Positions 44,384 to 56,371 of a stretch of 64,000 nt of DNA are shown in pieces. Numbering within the stretch: the first letter of the stretch is position 1; the number at the start of each line of letters is the position of its first letter. The position numbers and the translations under genes were made by a program. The notes beneath the pieces were generated by a model. It was given only the letters and a program-made list of their open reading frames with translations, did no database searches and was not told the DNA's origin. The DNA comes from Rhypophila decipiens (Eukaryota; Ascomycota; Sordariomycetes; Sordariales; Naviculisporaceae): NCBI GenBank assembly GCA_033297075.1, contig MU858064.1, forward strand, positions 248,001-312,000, in the 5' to 3' direction.

Positions 44384-46859
44384 GGTCCCAAATTGTTGGT
44401 CCTCAACTGCTCGGCCCACGGGTGGTATATCATGAGGAGGAGCATCCAAGGGTGAACAAGGGACGAAGACGATGTGAGAGAGGGGCCCAGGACGGCCGTG
44501 GTGGTATTTGTCTCTCAGTCCATTCTTGGGGATCGTGGCCGGCGAATGGAGGAAGGGCTCGGAAACGGATCCGAAACCAGCTCTGATTCGTCACGAGTGA
44601 AGCCGTTCTCTGTTTTGTCATGGGGCGTACAAGAGTGGGCGAGGGTAAGATGGCTTCTTTGAGCTGCTTCTTTGTTCCGAGTGCGCGGTGGGTTTGAAAG
44701 GGAGGGGGAAGGGGGAAGGGGGAGGAGGCTATGGTGATGGTTTGTTCAGAACGCGGTTGGCGAAATTTGGGACAAGCTTCCCCCTCCGGGAACAGCAGGA
44801 ATCAGCAACAGTACGGACGAGCAGCGCGGGGAAACGGGGGACGGGAGACAGATTGGCCAGAACAAAGGGTCCTCCAGTTCCGAGTGCCTCTGGCGGACGA
44901 TGGCTGCTTGGAGCCTTGGAGACTGGGAATAATGACCGGTGGCTTGCTTCCATGCCACGGGGCATTATGTAGGCTTGGCAATTGGCAGTAATGTGTCACT
45001 GTCGTCAACTTTTGCCTGCACGATGCGCATCCTGATCAAGGCATGTATGCACTCCAAGGCCTCCATCGACATCACGTCAAGCAAATATCTGCGCGCGAAC
45101 CACATTCCGCATTTCCATGGCATCCCATGTTTAAGAGAGAGTGTGTGTGCTCTGTGTGGAGGACTGACTTGAGCCAGTCGATATGCGAGGCCGGCTCGGC
45201 TTGTATGTACACTGTATGGTAAGTATGGGTTACGTCCTTGGCGATTCCCGCGGCTGTCTGACAAACCAGAATCCCTTGGAGTTGGGTCCGTGGATGATGG
45301 ATCATAGCAGCAGAGGCATGTCACCCAATTCATCAAGCAAGTTGACTACTTCAGGTTGTCGACCGACCATGGATTCGTGGAATTATCGTTTGCCGAGTGG
45401 GGGGACGGTCCGCGAAGCCCAGTGACCCTGCAAGACGGGGACAGAGGAGGGCTCGGTGAGCAAGGCGGTCAAGCACTGAAGCGATATCTCCCAGGTTCTT
45501 GCAGTGGCTCAAGCCTCGAGGGACCGAGGAACACAACACCATGACCGTTGCGACCAATCTGGGCCTCTTGTGCAACATGGTCTTGTTCTGTTCTTTTCCT
45601 GGAATCTTGCATGTCGATGCTTTGGTAGGTCGATGCGATCGTGAAAGATGGAAGAATGGGGCATTGGGGCTTGGTACTGTTGAGGGATCGATGGAGCATG
45701 GAGGTGCCATCATCTCCATGTTGTCATGGAATTTAACAAGACTCTGGAAGTCCCGAGGCCGAGGATGATGACTGCAGTGGATGAGGACGAGAGCGAGGAA
45801 GGTATCACAAGAATCGCAGGTAAAAGTCTCAAGACCTGACCACCTTTTCATCGATGACCCGAAATGCCCGAAAATGGTCTTGTTCGCACCGTCCTTCTTT
45901 CTTGACAGATCGGAGATCCTGGACTGCCGGTTTGAGCCGTCGACAACCACACCTCAGAATATGGCCCTCCCCGCCATCCCCGCCATCCCCGCCTGCCCCT
46001 CAAAGTCCAGTCCCTCTGAGCCGCCAGAACCTCTCTCCGGTCTTCTGAAGGTGCATTGCTCTATGCACCCCACCATGCAAGGTTTTCATCGTTAAAGTAT
46101 ATCTCCCATCTTCCGCCGTGAGCACTGGAGCCCGAGATGCCCAACCACATGAACCCGTGCCTGCATGTGGTCCTAAACTTAAGGATATCATGAGATTTGA
46201 CTCATTTGAGGTGTCGACCTGCCCCGAGACTCGAGATACTCTCGCTCCCCCTACATCTTTGTCGGGGGACGCTTTTCTCGGCTTCCTCCATGTAGTAAAT
46301 GAATGTCATACTTGGCCATGATAATGATTCTGAATAGTTTGTTTTTCAGTTTTAACTTCGGTTGAGTTAAGCATTGTTAGGTAGTAGAGAGATATCGACC
46401 TGGGAATTGGAAGTCGGCTGTTACTGGAGCAGCGAGTGGGCTCCGGTCCGGAACTGCACTGGCAGGAGAAGCCGCCCCCGACTGTGGACACTGGCACCCG
46501 AGCCCCATCCGGCGATGTGGAGTTTAGCCCAGCCAATCATACACACGCTTGCCAGCTAGTAGCCCCGCATTGGTTGTGCTAAAGCTCAAACCTTTTGAGC
46601 CCTCCAACAAACGGCCAAGAAGAAGCTAGTGCTTTTAGCGATTGTAATTGTTTCCTTGTGACATCGCGAACTTCAATCTTCCCAACGCGTCTCGCCAAGC
46701 TCGGTCTTTGGCAGAGATCATTTCTTTCAACCCTCTTCTTTTGAGCTCAACACCTTTATTTGTCTCCATCATTGAAAACAGTTCTTCTCTTTTTCTGCCC
46801 AACTCAGATGAATCCGGGCCTCTTCGTTCGATGCAACACGCCGACCAAAATCGCCCACA
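44384..46859. other. Divergent intergenic region, 2.5 kb
   Basis: Upstream of both the Zn2Cys6 gene and the coilin-like gene. It includes a Pro-codon-like CCCGCCATC repeat near 45966-45990 that is not in a supported gene. The 199-codon minus-strand ORF at 45351-45950 has no protein-like composition, and no gene is supported. Confidence 0.5.
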
Positions 46860-49800
46860 ATGAAGCCCCGCGAGATGCGTTTGCGTCTCGTTGTTAGACG
46901 TCATGCACTGCCAGAAACCCGCATCATCTTCACAATCTCTCTTGAAGAGGACCCGAGCATTGCCGACCTTATTGAGGCCGTGAATGGCGTGGTTCCTCTG
47001 GAGAGTGAAGACTGGGGGCTCGAGGATTATGTCGCCGAGCTGCACGATGAAGAGGGAAGTGGCTTCGACTTGCTGCACTTTCAGCGTATCGTTTCCGTCT
47101 TGAAGATCGATGAAGAAGTCTTGTAAGCCACCCTCACTCGTGAATTTTCTGACAAGTTCTCGATACTAACGCTTGTATTTCTTGTTTGCCAGCATTCGGC
47201 CGCTCCTCGCCAACGACCGGCGACAACGCCGTTTAGGCGGGCGCGACCAGATCTCCAACGACGGAAGGCACCTAATCGATGGTGTGCCGTTTGGAAGACC
47301 CCGATTCAAGGCCCCTAGATCACGCCCGTCCATCTCCATCCCTCCGCTAAAGCGCCGTCGAATCACCCATGATTATACCGACGACGAGGAAAACAGCGAC
47401 GAAGACGATGATTTCGAAGACGACCATCTACGTCACAAGACCCCCGCTGTTCGTTTCGACGTGCCCGATAATCAATCGGATAGATCAGATTCGGATTGGT
47501 TAAAACGGCTGAGAGGCCCTGAGGACAACCAAGAAGAGGATGGTGAGCATGGTAACGACGGCAACGACCAGGAGGATGACAATGATAGTGACTTCGCCCA
47601 AGACGCCGACGCGGAAGAGGATCAAAGCGTTCACTCCGACGAGGACGACAATGATGGGAACAGCAAAACCACAGAGGAGCTACTGCAAGAGTTGCGAGAT
47701 CTTCAAGCCGCAAACGAGCTGATTCAAGCCGAGGAGCCAATTGAGGGGGAGGAGCAGGGGCAGGAAGAGGAACAGGAACGGGAACAAGCAAAGGAGCTAG
47801 CAGCCCCGGTATTTGATGGCTTGTCCACAGCGGAACGCGCCTCGCTCACATTAGTCGACCTCGATCGTATCACAGCCCTTCGCGCTGCCTTCCCCACCGC
47901 CTCTGTCCAAGAGTGCGAAAAGACCCTCTTCGACTGTCGCCGCAAGGAAAAGACGGCATACAGAAGGCTCATCAAAAAACATGAAGCAAAGATGACATAT
48001 GACGATATGACCACTTATTTTGGGTCGCTTCGTGGCGGTTATCTCCAAGCCGGGACTTTTACCAATGCTGCTGCTGCTGCTGACGATGATGATGATGATG
48101 ATGATGATGCGCAGTCCAATGCGAGCGATGGGGATTCGGTGGCTTCATTTGTCAAGCACTATGACAGGCACGGCTTCCCTTCAGGCTCCATTCTGGCTGG
48201 GACCGCTGCCACTCATGTGGCCGAAGCCCTCCGAAAGTCTGGACAGCTTGTCAAGCTCCCCGTTCATACTCGCTTCGATGACGGTCTGGAGGACCCTGTC
48301 CACTCGGAGGACGAAGGAGCCTATGCAACCAAGACCACCTGGAATGGCTCCGGAGAAGGACCTGACATTGACGAGTCATCATCCGACAGCGACGCTGGCC
48401 CCGAGGAGGAATCTAGCAAACCCGCAGAGGCTTCCACAAGCGAGCTGCTTGATGTCGCTTCCAGCGATTCGGACTCGAGCGACTCGGACTCATCCAGTGA
48501 CGATGATAGCGATAGCGATAGCAGCGGCAGCGGCAGCGGCAGCGGCAAGGACAGCGATGATGATGTTGATGTCAACGCTGATGATGCCAGCGATGATGAT
48601 GTCTCATTCCAGGACAGGAGCGATGCCAGTGGCGGTGACTCGAGTGACGACAAGTCAAGCTCCTCGGAGGACAGCAGCGACTCAGGCTCAGATGCAGAAT
48701 CTGGCACAGGTGCTCCTATACCTTCCAACTCTCATAAAAACGCAACCAGCTCGAACGAAACGTCAGGACTTGACATGCCGGCCTCTCCTCAGCTGCTGCC
48801 ACCTGTTCCTGTCCCTACAGTCTCACCTGGGCAAGGGTTGACCAAGACTCAGCGACGGAATATGCGGAGAAGAACCGCCAACAAGGTAAAGCGACTTGAA
48901 CTGCAACACGGCGCTGGTGCTGACGTTACAATGGCCGATGAAGCGTCTGAAGACAAATCAGCTCTTGCCGCAAAAAAAGCAGCGCTGATTGAAAGCCTCG
49001 GATTCACGCTGGATGTCGCTGATGGGAGTGCTGTTGCGTCTCCGGCATCCGCCAAGTTCACGGCCGCACCCTCTGCTTGTTCGTCACCGGCCAAAGACCC
49101 GGAAGCCTGGCGTCACAAAATCACATACCGTGCAGTTGAATGCTGTCAAGAAGGCATCACGCTCAGCGAACCGCCGTTTCCATTTTATCAGCGATGGGAC
49201 CCACAGCAGCAAATAAAGAAACGCTTCTCGAAGCGAAAACAGCGGGATCAAATTGGTTACTACGAAGACGACTCGCAGTCCAAGAAGAAACAACGCACTC
49301 AGTATCCTGGACACGGCACCCAGGAGGATGACGAGTTATGGGATGCTTCTTACTACAGTGCCGGCCAATACAATGACTCCACCATCGTTCTGAATTACGA
49401 TGACGAGCCCGAAGCGCCTGCCGCGGATACCACAGATGCACATGCCGGCCAGGAAGATGACGAAGACGACCTCCCTCCTCTTCCCACCGACCTGTCATGC
49501 CTCCCCGCCCTCGGGCCTGGTGAGGCGAAATCCGGCATGATTCTCACATGGAAGCAGATGATAATGTCAAAGGCGACCAACTGGGCTCCCCAGGTCTTCA
49601 GCTTCAGAGGCTCTGTCATTGACGTGCACGATGATGGCTCACTGCGACTTCTCCTGGCCAAACGAGACAGACACATTGATCGGAACGAGAAGGAGTACGA
49701 TGAAGACGGAAATCGTGTATACGACAAGTTCGAGTTCCCTGGCATGGATGATGAGCTTGAAGAGGAGCTGGAACTTGGCTATCGGACTTTGGATCCCCTT

Positions 49801-51363
49801 GACATGATGGAAACCCGCATTTTGCAGCAACTGCAGGACAATGTATCCCCCACCTCACCTTCGTCTCAAAAGGACATTGTTGCACCAGAGGAACAAATGG
49901 TTTTGGCAGAGCTTCCCCAACTGGAAAGCATCAAGACCAGATCCAGCTCAGGTGAAGAATCAACAACTCTTGATCATGAAGACACGGTCATTCCAGCGAG
50001 CCAGGATTGCGCCAAAGCAGATACGCAGCTCAGCGGCGGAACTGTTGTTCCAGAAACCAACGACAGCAACCCCGAGCGTGTGAGTGAGCCCCCAGCTCCT
50101 CTGCTCAATGCTGACGAGGAGGAATCAATGAGTGAAGATCGCCGACGTGAAATCAGCCAACTCATTAACGAGGCCGGCTTTCGGAAAGAGGTTGATCCCT
50201 CGATTGGCGAGAGTGCTCAAAAGCCACCCAGTGTACCTTCGAGTAGCCCGTCGCGACAGCTTGAAGAGACGCTGAAAGAGGCCGCATCCGCCGCTTCCGA
50301 TCGACATCCGCAGCTATCGAGCTTCTCCAACCCGTCGCAAGAAGTTTCTCAGGCGACATCGCACTCATCCATGTCTGTTGACTCTCAACCCATCATCCTT
50401 GAGCCATTTCACGGCTTCTCGGATGATGTTGAGGAGCCATCAGAAGATGCAGTCGCGTATCCCACACTAGACCTTCCCCCGTCTGATATCGGCAGCACCC
50501 ACAGTGGGAGGCAGCCCGACCCCGACTTCAGCATCGACCTTGGAAACACGTCGCCCGATCGACTCGACAGTGTTGGAGACGTGTCCTTTTCTGCCCCGCG
50601 AGCCAAAACTCCTCCTGCTGCCAAAGCGGAAAAGAAACCCCAGAAAGTGAGTCCAGCAAAATCAGATTCGTCGGCAACCTCGTTCCCATCGCTGAGCGAG
50701 ATTTTTCTCACAGCGTCGACTCAAGCTACACAAGCCACCCAAAGCTCGACATCGCAAGCGGCCATTTCGTCTGCTCTGAAAGCACGTAAGTCGGACGTCG
50801 CGTCTGATTTCGAGTACGAAGAGGCCATGCGTAAGCTTGACGACGAAGGAGGGCCATGTTCAGATTCAGAGACTGAGTTGCCTAACTTGAAGGCTAAGAG
50901 GTCGCCTGCCGCTGCTCGAAGCTTGCTCAAGAAACCGATCGAGAAGCCTGCCATCAAGAGGGCCATTGTAAAGGACGACGTGGCGAAGTCGTCGACATGT
51001 TCCCGACCCATCAGGGCCACCCGCACAAGTGCATCGTTCACCATCCCCGCAGGCTCCCAAGTAGTGTCGCTCATAACTAGTAGCCCTGAGCCCGAGGTAG
51101 AGGAGAATTATGCAGATGACGACGTGGACGAGAGTTATGAGGCCGACTCGTTCCCATCGGAGAAAGACTCTCCTGGTTGGGGCGAGAAAGGCCGGAGCCG
51201 TCGAGGTGGCAGCATGCCTCTCTCTGCGGTGCTATCATCCAAGAGAGGAGGGACCAATGTGCCCAAGCGTCTCGCTTCATCACAGGGGGGCAAACTTGGG
51301 CGCACGAGTGCCCCAGCTTCTCACAAACAAAACAAGAAAAAGACAACGACCCGGGGGTGGTAG
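46860..51363 (+). CDS. Large acidic nuclear-type protein with coilin-like architecture, function unknown
   Basis: 1477 aa from exons 46860..47122 and 47193..51363; the intron 47123..47192 has a TACTAAC branch point. Residues 1-105 form a compact domain (MRLRLVVRRHALPETRIIFTI, then LIEAVNGVVPLESEDWGLEDYV, HFQRIVSVLKIDEEVFIRPLL). It resembles the ubiquitin-like N-terminus of coilin. Residues 120-215 and about 380-560 are Asp/Glu/Ser-rich and disordered. A basic patch at about 636-660 (TKTQRRNMRRRTANKVKRL) is a likely nuclear or nucleolar signal. Residues about 723-780 are conserved-looking (WRHKITYRAVECCQEG, PPFPFYQRWDPQQQ). Residues 848-968 (PPLPTDLSCLPALGPGEA, SGMILTWKQMIM, FRGSVIDVHDDGSLRLLLAKR) resemble a Tudor-like fold. 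The remainder is low complexity with an Arg/Lys end. That this is a fungal coilin relative is inference. It is probably a conserved fungal unknown. Confidence 0.85.
48061..48111 (+). repeat. GCT / GAT trinucleotide repeats encoding poly-Ala and poly-Asp
   Basis: Short (GCT)4 then (GAT)9-like tract within the acidic protein gene, encoding AAAA and a run of about nine Asp. Further GAT/AGC repeats occur at 48500-48600. Confidence 0.8.
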
Positions 51364-52628
51364 GTACTCACTGCGGCGACTTGGTTATGTTGTATTTTTT
51401 CTTTGACTGCCTTTGTCATTGCATCTTGTTTGCATCTGGGTTTCTTTTCGGGGTTGCGTTCCGGTGGTGGGTTTGGCGATGTGGGTCGCTCGGCTGACAC
51501 GTTTGATAAGACGGGAATGTGTAATAGGAGGCATGGTTTAACACAGGGGGCAATTGCAAACGGGCTTGGTATCATATTTACAAAAATTTCTTAGGTTCTG
51601 GGGGTTTTGCTTTAAGGTGGTGTATCGTAACGGTTCTCCGGTTTTGGTCCAGGCTCACTCGCAATCTTTCATTTTCATGATTGCCTCATTAGTCGCAGAT
51701 GGGGGTTCAGCTTAGCTCTTTTGAATTTAACGATATAATGCGATGGCAAGTGCGTGAATACTGGGGTTTTCCTCTTCGCCCGTATCAACGATATGGTTAG
51801 GCGCCTAACCTTGTTACAATCTTGTGGGTGGTATAGATTTAATCTTTTTTTATATACTTGAAGTTCAGTCATAGATGGCTCTTACATTTGCTGCATGTTG
51901 ACCAGAGGCGAGAGGGCGAGTAGCCCGGAACTGCGGAAGGAGCACACGGAGGCGGACTGCCAGGCTCCGGGCTCGCTCGGCAGATCGGACATATGATGTC
52001 ATTGTTCGAGGTCCGAGTGATGGCCGATTTTCTGGGTTCCTTTACCTTTGGTAGAACGTATATGTTTGAACTTTTGAGTTTACTATAACGCATATTGTGC
52101 ACTACATTTCCGTATACACCCTCACCGAGAGTAGCCAACAGTGGATGGAGTGAGCGGAGAGAAAGCTCCGGCCGAGGTGAGCGGTGACGTTACAGTATTC
52201 CCGGAAATCTGGAATGATCGTCGGCGCCGCGTGTATTTCAACTTATTCTGTTATTTATTCTCTGCACTGTCTGCAGGTACAACTGCAGGCGCGTGACCAG
52301 TTCAAACGAAATACGTGTAAAAGTTGGGATCTGCAGAAAGATCGAGATCCGGTCGGTTCCAAGAGCCTACCTGCTCTTGATGACCACTGATGGTCGACCT
52401 CCCTGCCTATGAACTTGAAGCGAAGCAAGCCCATCCTACCCCACGTGGTGAACACTGAGCAGACCGTCTCGGCGTTTCACTGACCAAGACAAGGAAACGG
52501 AGTCGAATGACCGTCATATACAAGAGAGTTTGGGCCGCCCAGGAGGTCTGGATTCTGTGTATTGTTTGGCAGACTGCCAGTGTATATTCTCCACCCGGGG
52601 AAAATTGGACAAGCATCCGACAAATAAG

Positions 52629-52667
<39 letters not shown>
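52629..52667. repeat. (CAT)13 microsatellite
   Basis: Thirteen perfect CAT units in non-coding DNA. Confidence 0.95.
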
Positions 52668-52932
52668 GTGCTGGTCTTATGACAATACTTTTTCCGTGTA
52701 ATTGTTGGATATGCTGGTCGCACCCAAAATGCGGGGTGCAGCGGGCACAATAAAGAGTTTGTACCTGTAGTGCAGTAAAAAAGATCACGGGGAAAAGAAA
52801 GTCGTTTTCTATCTGGAAAGGAGATGGGTCGGTCAGGAACTTGTTGGTAACTATTGCCCGGTCATGAAACTATCAATCACCGTCTGAGGCTCCGGCGATA
52901 TTGAACCGGGAAGCCAAAGCACGTGTGGCACT

Positions 52933-52959
52933 CATGTCAAGCATGTCAAGCATGTCAGG
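52933..52959. repeat. Three-fold 9-bp tandem repeat (CATGTCAAG)
   Basis: Two perfect copies and a third ending in AGG. Outside any supported gene. Confidence 0.8.
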
Positions 52960-55819
52960 ACGGACTTGGGTCAGTACCGGACCGCTGGGAAAAACTGGCT
53001 TCGCCGCCGTTTGTCTTTTGTCATGATCCTCGCTCGTCTGCTGGCCATCCCGAGACAGAACCATACAGTAAGATGTAGATCCCGAGTGACTGAAGGGAGA
53101 TCAGTCGGATTGGTGTGTTTCCCAATCGGGTTATATCAGGGCGAACCACGCTACAGTACATATGATCAGCCCTGAACCGAGTATGATAACATGTTTTACG
53201 TTGCTCTTGAATCTCATATCATCAGAGAAATCGTTCTCCGCACTATAAACTTCGAGGCCAAACAACCGTTTTGAGTTGATGATGGTCCCAATAGACTGGC
53301 CGGTTCAGGTTTGTCGAATGTCGATATCAGCCGGCCGTTAGATCAGGAGTTCTCTCGACGTCATTTCTTGGCTCTTCACAAGAATCCGCCATCCAATGAG
53401 GAAATGCGACTCGTGATGTTCGGAATCCCATCCTTTGTGCCGCACTGGCGTCATCTCCTCTTCTCTTGACAGCACGTAATGCCCGGTACACGCTCTTCGG
53501 TTATGTGGGAAAATTGGACCGAGACGTAATTAGGTAAAAATTGTGTGAGAGAAATTCACTCGTGATATCTTCGTCAGAATGCGACCAACAGAGATGGGGT
53601 GAGAATAATATTTCCCGCTCGTTTCGGCTTCTGCCGATTTCACTTTGGAAAGGGGGGCCATTCACCGGCCTTGTGCGAATCTTCTTATCAACGATTCTAA
53701 TGTTGAAAAGTGGCAATAGTTATCCGTATCCGAATCTTGTATACCATCTAGGATACCTAGGATGCATCATAATCAATATAGGCTTGCTGATGTGTGTGCG
53801 TCAGGCGTTCCGAGTTGTCGAGTTGGGCAACAATCGCAATATCGAATATCGGGGCGTCTCATTTTAAAGGAAGGTGGCTTGGGTGGGTTGATACTGCAGG
53901 TGGGCGCCTGAATCCATCCTTCGGAACACTGTAATCTCCCAACCAATGCCCCTGACGCCACACCCACTCGTGTCCTGAATACGTAGTGGCCTGTCAAGCA
54001 GGGACCCCACCTGTTGATATCGCGAGCTTTTTGCAACCTCAATTTGACATTCGACAACAAACATGAGCCGTCGGCCCCTCAAAGTGGAACTTCTTATATG
54101 CAGTACCGGAATGCATCGGTTCTTTCACCTCACATTATCGGATAGGACCCCGTGGAATAATGCGGAAGCGACGGAGGAAATGCAAGCACAAGCAACGTGG
54201 ACAAGCTAGGCCACCACGAACTGCTGCTGAGACAAGACATGAGTCTGCCAGCGGGCGCCAAAGCCACACCTGATAACGCTACCTCTTTCCGAGAGTGGGA
54301 AGCAGAGCCGAGAGCCTGAGATTACGGAGTATGTATACACTAATTACAGTGTATTGAATCTGTGCAGCGGAGCCGCGGCGACAAGATGAAGCTGAGACGC
54401 AGAAGAGTGGCCTGATGGCGCCAAGACGAGAAATAAAGGCACAAAGGAAGAGTTGGTGGGAAATCCCTTAGGCTGTGTGACTCTGGGAGGTGTTCCATGT
54501 CCTCTGGGTAATCCCGTCGCCTCTCATGGCAAACTACGTAATATTCGACCTTTGTGTTGTTTATCATTAAAATGCCGTCATGAAGGCAAAACCCATGGTG
54601 AATATTGCGTGTCTCTGTGAAATGTACACTTCTTGTTACCAGTAACAGGCCGGTTCCGTCCCGGGACTCAGGAGACGGTCACAGGGCAGGATGCGCTAGA
54701 ATGGCTGGAAAAGCTTCCAACACCAGCGGTGAGCGAGGGTCAAGGAGCACTGACGTGCGGTGCTGGCCATCTGGATGGAGATCCCAGAGGCGCTGCCTTC
54801 CACTCACATCACAGCAAAGCGACCGGGATTCCTGCAGATTCCCCGTTAGAGGAAAGGCTTTGTCCGTTTAGCCACTTCACAACGCTAATCTAGTTAGGAA
54901 GTCTTGGCTACAGGCCCCGTTGGGTCCCTCATCGAACCTCTGGGTGGTCTGGGCCTGTCTTCACTCTCCAGTTCGTATTTCAGGTCTCCATTATCCGTGC
55001 CCGTCATTTCATGTTCTCCTCCCAAGCACGCTGCCAAGGTATTTAACAGGTACTTGAAGACGGACTCCCGCAACCTTGACGTGCACTAAGATTACTTTTG
55101 CTCTTTTATTATCTATATCACTGTCCACTGCTGCCCCCTTTCGACAAGACAAATACTCTAGCAGTACACAACCAAAGACCACTCAAATGCACCGTAACTC
55201 TCCGACTTACACAGCAGCATCTCGAATGTTACAGTCTCTATTGACGCTCCACTTACCGGCCGAGCAACATCTGCTAGTGACGACAACTTGACACTGCCTC
55301 CAAAGTCAAAACCGCGGCCAGACACAGGTCGAGACCAGCTCGCCCAATTGGACGGACCATTGTTATCTGGGACAGCGACCTGGAGCTCCTGACTTGCACC
55401 AGCTACACCCATTCGCCCGATCCGAGGACGGGGCCATCCGGACCGTTTTTGCCTCGACAGACGCAACTCTCTTGTGATACCGACTTCATAAAGTGGAAAC
55501 GAGTGCAGGGCATCTAGGACGGAGCAACACGGCAGAAGGCACTCTTGACAGCCTCTTTCACGGGGAACCCTTGGTGTATCCATTCGAACTGGCAGAGCGT
55601 GCAAAGTGGTCTCGATATAAAACCAACCACACTCACCAGTCGGCAGTAGACACTCACACTGGCAAGAGCCTGTACTTCTCCCACTTCGGCCAGCAGCTTG
55701 ATCACTTGATACGGACCGGCTTCCCAATGAGCCGGCCATCAGCAATCCCGACCACAAATCGGCACCACTACACGCTTCATCTACGAGTACTACCAACAAT
55801 TCCGCAGAACAGAGTCTTC

Positions 55820-56371
55820 ATGTCGGCGTCTCCACCCACCCGTGTGTTTCCCCAGCCGCCCACCATGGCAACACCATCACCAAGCTTTGACCACATGCAC
55901 AATCGCGACCTCGCACTACAAAAGTACGTCCTTCTCCAAGAGCAACACGACTCTTTGCGCCAGCATATCGACGAACTACGGCCGCTGCAGAGCCCGTTCG
56001 GAGGCATGGTCTCCCCTAACGGCCCCCTATCGGCTTCGAACCGAACGAGCTCGGTGTCGAGCATATCCTCGTCGACGTGCGATGTTTCCCCGTACCAGTC
56101 GGTCAGATCACACCGGCGCGTGTCCATGCCGTTGGCAAAGCCAAGCTGCCTGGAAACAGTGCTTGACGAGACGACCGTGTCCGAGGTGGCTCTGGAGGAG
56201 GCCAAGCTGTGCCATGTCAACGAGGGCATCAAGCGAGCCTTGACAGAACTGCTCAACTGTGACGCCGTGCGCGAGGACCGGGCATTCCGAACTTGGGTCC
56301 AGGGCCGGCTTATGGACACGGAGCGCGAGCTGCGGAGCGGCCGGAGGCGGAGAAGCGCACCTGAAGCCTGA
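55820..56371 (+). CDS. Small conserved-type hypothetical protein, 183 aa
   Basis: No named family. ATG 55820 (MSASPPTRVF) is preferred; the open frame extends upstream to 55493 but reads unlike protein. It has a Pro/Ser-rich N-terminus, a short coiled-coil segment (LALQKYVLLQEQHDSLRQHIDEL, about 31-53) and a Ser-rich linker (SSVSSISSSTCDVS). A well-ordered C-terminal helix pair follows (SEVALEEAKLCHVNEGIKRALTELLNCDAVREDRAFRTWVQGRLMDTERELRSGRRRR, about 121-178). The C-terminal part reads like a small protein-interaction module, seen to my memory in many Sordariomycete hypothetical proteins. It ends in a basic tail. Function unknown, possibly nuclear. Confidence 0.75.
   Translation: MSASPPTRVFPQPPTMATPSPSFDHMHNRDLALQKYVLLQEQHDSLRQHIDELRPLQSPFGGMVSPNGPLSASNRTSSVSSISSSTCDVSPYQSVRSHRRVSMPLAKPSCLETVLDETTVSEVALEEAKLCHVNEGIKRALTELLNCDAVREDRAFRTWVQGRLMDTERELRSGRRRRSAPEA

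Larger units (their letters stand above)
51364..55819. other. Intergenic, 4.5 kb, no gene supported
   Basis: Long non-coding stretch. It contains a (CAT)13 microsatellite (52629-52667), a three-fold CATGTCAAG repeat (52933-52959) and a signal-peptide-like reading frame without ATG (55076-55291). No complete gene model could be built. Confidence 0.5.

Noticed and set aside
51869..52138. Minus-strand frame reading GEGVYGNVV and a CPIC...CSKC pair, suggesting kinase and RING-like motifs
   Set aside because: It starts at TTG, has no wider similarity to either family, no neighbouring exons in frame, and ends after 89 codons; chance resemblance is more likely.
52629..52667. (CAT)13 considered as a CRISPR or coding repeat
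   Set aside because: Simple microsatellite without spacers, outside any gene.
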